Source: Aplectana chamaeleonis
Taxonomy: Eukaryota > Nematoda > Chromadorea > Rhabditida > Cosmocercidae
Direction: 5' to 3'
Assembly: GCA_029168955.1 (NCBI GenBank)
Contig: JAPDOI010000176.1
Span: forward strand, 1,004,501-1,068,500
Length of the DNA stretch: 64,000 nucleotides
A program made the translations under genes and the position numbers. The notes beneath the pieces are model-generated. The model was given only the letters and a program-made list of their open reading frames with translations, was not told the DNA's origin and did not search any database. Of this stretch, positions 62,433-64,000 are shown in pieces (positions within the stretch are counted from its first letter, which is position 1; each line of letters begins with the position of its first letter).

Positions 62433-64000
62433 GCATTACTTCAGTGGGAGTGTGCAGGACGTGACAGAAAGTGTGCAGGACTTCACTGGGAGTGTGCAGG
62501 ACGTGATAGAAAGTGTGCAGGACACCAGTGGGAGGGTGAAGGACGTGATAGAAAGTGTGCACGACACCAGTGGGAGTGTGCATGACTTCAGTGGGAGTGT
62601 GCAGGACGTGATAGAAAGTGTGCAGGACTTCAGTGGGAGTGTGCAGGACGTGATAGAAAGTGTGCAGGACACCAGTGGCAGTGTGCAGGACGTGATGGAA
62701 AGTGTGCAGGACACCAGTGGGAGTGTGCAGGACGTGATAGAAAGTGTGCAAGACTTTAGTGGGAGTGTGCAGGACGGGATAGAAAGTGTGCAGGACTTCA
62801 GTGGGAGTGTGCATGACTTTAGGGGGAGTGTGCAGAACGTCATAGAAAGTGTGCTGGACTTTAGTGGAGGCATGCAGGAAGTGATAGAAAGTGTGCAGGA
62901 CACCAGTGGGAGCGTGCAGGACGTGATAGAAAGTGTGCAGGACTTCAGTGGGAGTGTGCAGGATTTAGGGGGAGTGTGCAGGACGTGATAGAAAGTGTAC
63001 AGGACTTCAGTAGGAGTGTGCAGGATGGGATAGAAAATGTGCAGGACTCCAGTGGGAGTGTGCTTGACTTTAGGGGGAGTGTGCAGGACGTCATAGAAAG
63101 TGTGCTGGACTTTAGTGGAGGCATGCAGGAAGTGATAGAAAGCGTGCAGGACACCAATGGGAGTGTGCAGGACGTGATAGAAAGTGTGCAAGACTTTAGT
63201 GGGAGTGTGCAGGACGGGATAGAAAGTGTGCAGGACTTCAGTGGGAGTGTGCATGACTTTAGGGGGAGTGTGCAGAACGTCATAGAAAGTGTGCTGGACT
63301 TTAGTGGAGGCATGCAGGAAGTGATAGAAAGTGTGCAGGGCACCAGTGGGAGTGTGCAGGACGTCATAGAAAGTGTGCAGGACCCCAGTGGGAGTGTGTA
63401 GGACGTGATAGAAAGTGTGCAGGACTTCAGTGGGAGTGTGTAGAATTTAGGTGGAGTGTGCAGGACGTGATATAAAGTGTTCAGGACTTTAGTGGTAGTG
63501 TGTAGGACGTGATAGAAAGTGTGCAGGATTCTAGTGGGAGTGTGTAGGACACCAGTGGCAGTATGTAGGACGTGATAGAAAGTGTGCAGTACTTTAGCGG
63601 GAGTGTGCAGGACGTGATAAAAAGTGTGCAGGACACCAGTGGGAGGGTGAAGGACGTGATGGAAAGTGTGCAGGACACCAGTGGGAGTGTGCAGGACACC
63701 AGTGGGAGGGTGAAGGACGTGATGGAAAGTGTGCAGGACACCAGTGGGAGTGTGCAGAACGTCATAGAAAGTGTGCAGGACACCAGTGGCAGTGTGCAGG
63801 ACTTCAGTGGGAGGGTGAAGGACGTGATAGAAAGTGTGCAGGACACCAGTGGGAGGGTGAAGGACGTGATAAAAAGTGTGCAGGACACCAGTGGGAGTGT
63901 GCATGACTTCAGTGGGAGTGTGCAGGATGTGATAGAAAGTGCGCAGGACTTCAGTGGCAGTGTGCAGGACGTGATGGAAAGTGTGCAGGACGTGATAGAA
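62433..64000. repeat. Array B 1762-bp duplication, right copy (cut by window end)
   Basis: This is the near-identical partner of 60671 to 62259 and is the last sequence in the window. It differs by loss of one 21-bp unit near 63690, where GTGTGCAGGACACC directly follows another such unit, and by scattered substitutions. Its true right end lies outside the window, so the full duplicated length may exceed 1.76 kb and there may be further tandem copies. Confidence 0.85.

Larger units (their letters stand above)
23313..64000. repeat. Satellite/minisatellite array B, 21-bp unit, 42-bp dimer, over 40 kb
   Basis: Nearly all of this interval is built from 21-bp units that start GTGCAGGAC. One type continues GTGATAGAAAGT and the other continues ACCAGTGGGAGT (or TTCAGTGGGAGT). 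They mostly alternate, giving a 42-bp dimer and about 1,900 units in the window. The plus strand is purine-rich, at 15/21 and 14/21 in the two main units, with strong G over C skew. Five of the six reading frames of the basic unit lack stop codons; the sixth reads TGA at GTGATAG. This explains open frames of several hundred codons on both strands, including one of 955 codons on the minus strand (56698 to 59565). No frame shows a unique domain, a stable start or a conserved end. Runs of near-pure dimer occur at about 33010 to 33720 and 43100 to 43520. All copies lie in one orientation, and the array runs off the right edge. Confidence 0.98.

Noticed and set aside
23313..64000. Very long open frames in array B on both strands (up to 955 codons, minus strand 56698-59565) with seven-residue periods
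   Set aside because: A 21-bp unit keeps any open frame open, and five of six frames of the unit lack stops. Overlapping long frames on both strands, starts at arbitrary units, and regular frame breaks at the 20-bp unit show they are by-products of the repeat.
1..64000. CRISPR array
   Set aside because: Units are adjacent with no unique spacers between identical repeats, and no cas genes are present.
23313..64000. cAMP-response-element-like or other binding sites from recurring GACGTCAT or GACGTGAT
   Set aside because: The string is part of the repeat unit and occurs throughout; presence alone is no evidence of regulation.

Overview
This window looks like a piece of a eukaryotic nuclear genome, probably animal, and it consists almost entirely of tandem repeats. 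I cannot assign the species from sequence. I see no convincing protein-coding gene, rRNA, tRNA, CRISPR array or bacterial-type operon. Many long open frames exist, but they are by-products of repeat units whose lengths are multiples of three or nearly so.

Layout. (1) Bases 1 to about 20631 are a head-to-tail satellite, here 'array A', with a monomer of about 171 to 172 bp (roughly 120 copies). It is cut by the left window edge and ends inside a monomer on the right. The first 4.7 kb are monomeric. From about 4.7 kb two monomer subtypes alternate, giving a higher-order repeat (HOR) of about 343 bp, which locally forms a 687-bp tetramer. Older-type monomers interrupt this in several patches. 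(2) Bases 20632 to 23312 are a low-copy spacer with no gene that I can support. It holds a G-quadruplex motif on the minus strand, a 12-bp perfect palindrome and a 59-bp imperfect hairpin. (3) Bases 23313 to 64000 are a second, unrelated array, 'array B', with a 21-bp unit that mostly alternates between two types to give a 42-bp dimer. It continues past the right window edge.

Array B is hierarchical: 21 bp, then a 42-bp dimer, then a best-preserved HOR of 1070 bp, plus larger duplicated modules. The 1070-bp HOR equals fifty 21-bp units and one 20-bp unit. Two copies 16095 bp apart differ at only a handful of bases. The array also carries tandem duplications of 441, about 609, about 1258 and 1762 bp. 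All copies of both families lie in one orientation.

Biologically this resembles a satellite-rich chromosomal domain (pericentromeric, subtelomeric or other heterochromatin) homogenised by unequal exchange or gene conversion. Any centromeric role is inference. The main observations are two unrelated satellites with independently built higher-order structure on either side of a 2.7-kb spacer, and an array B HOR that contains a built-in one-base frame slip, which argues strongly against a coding role.
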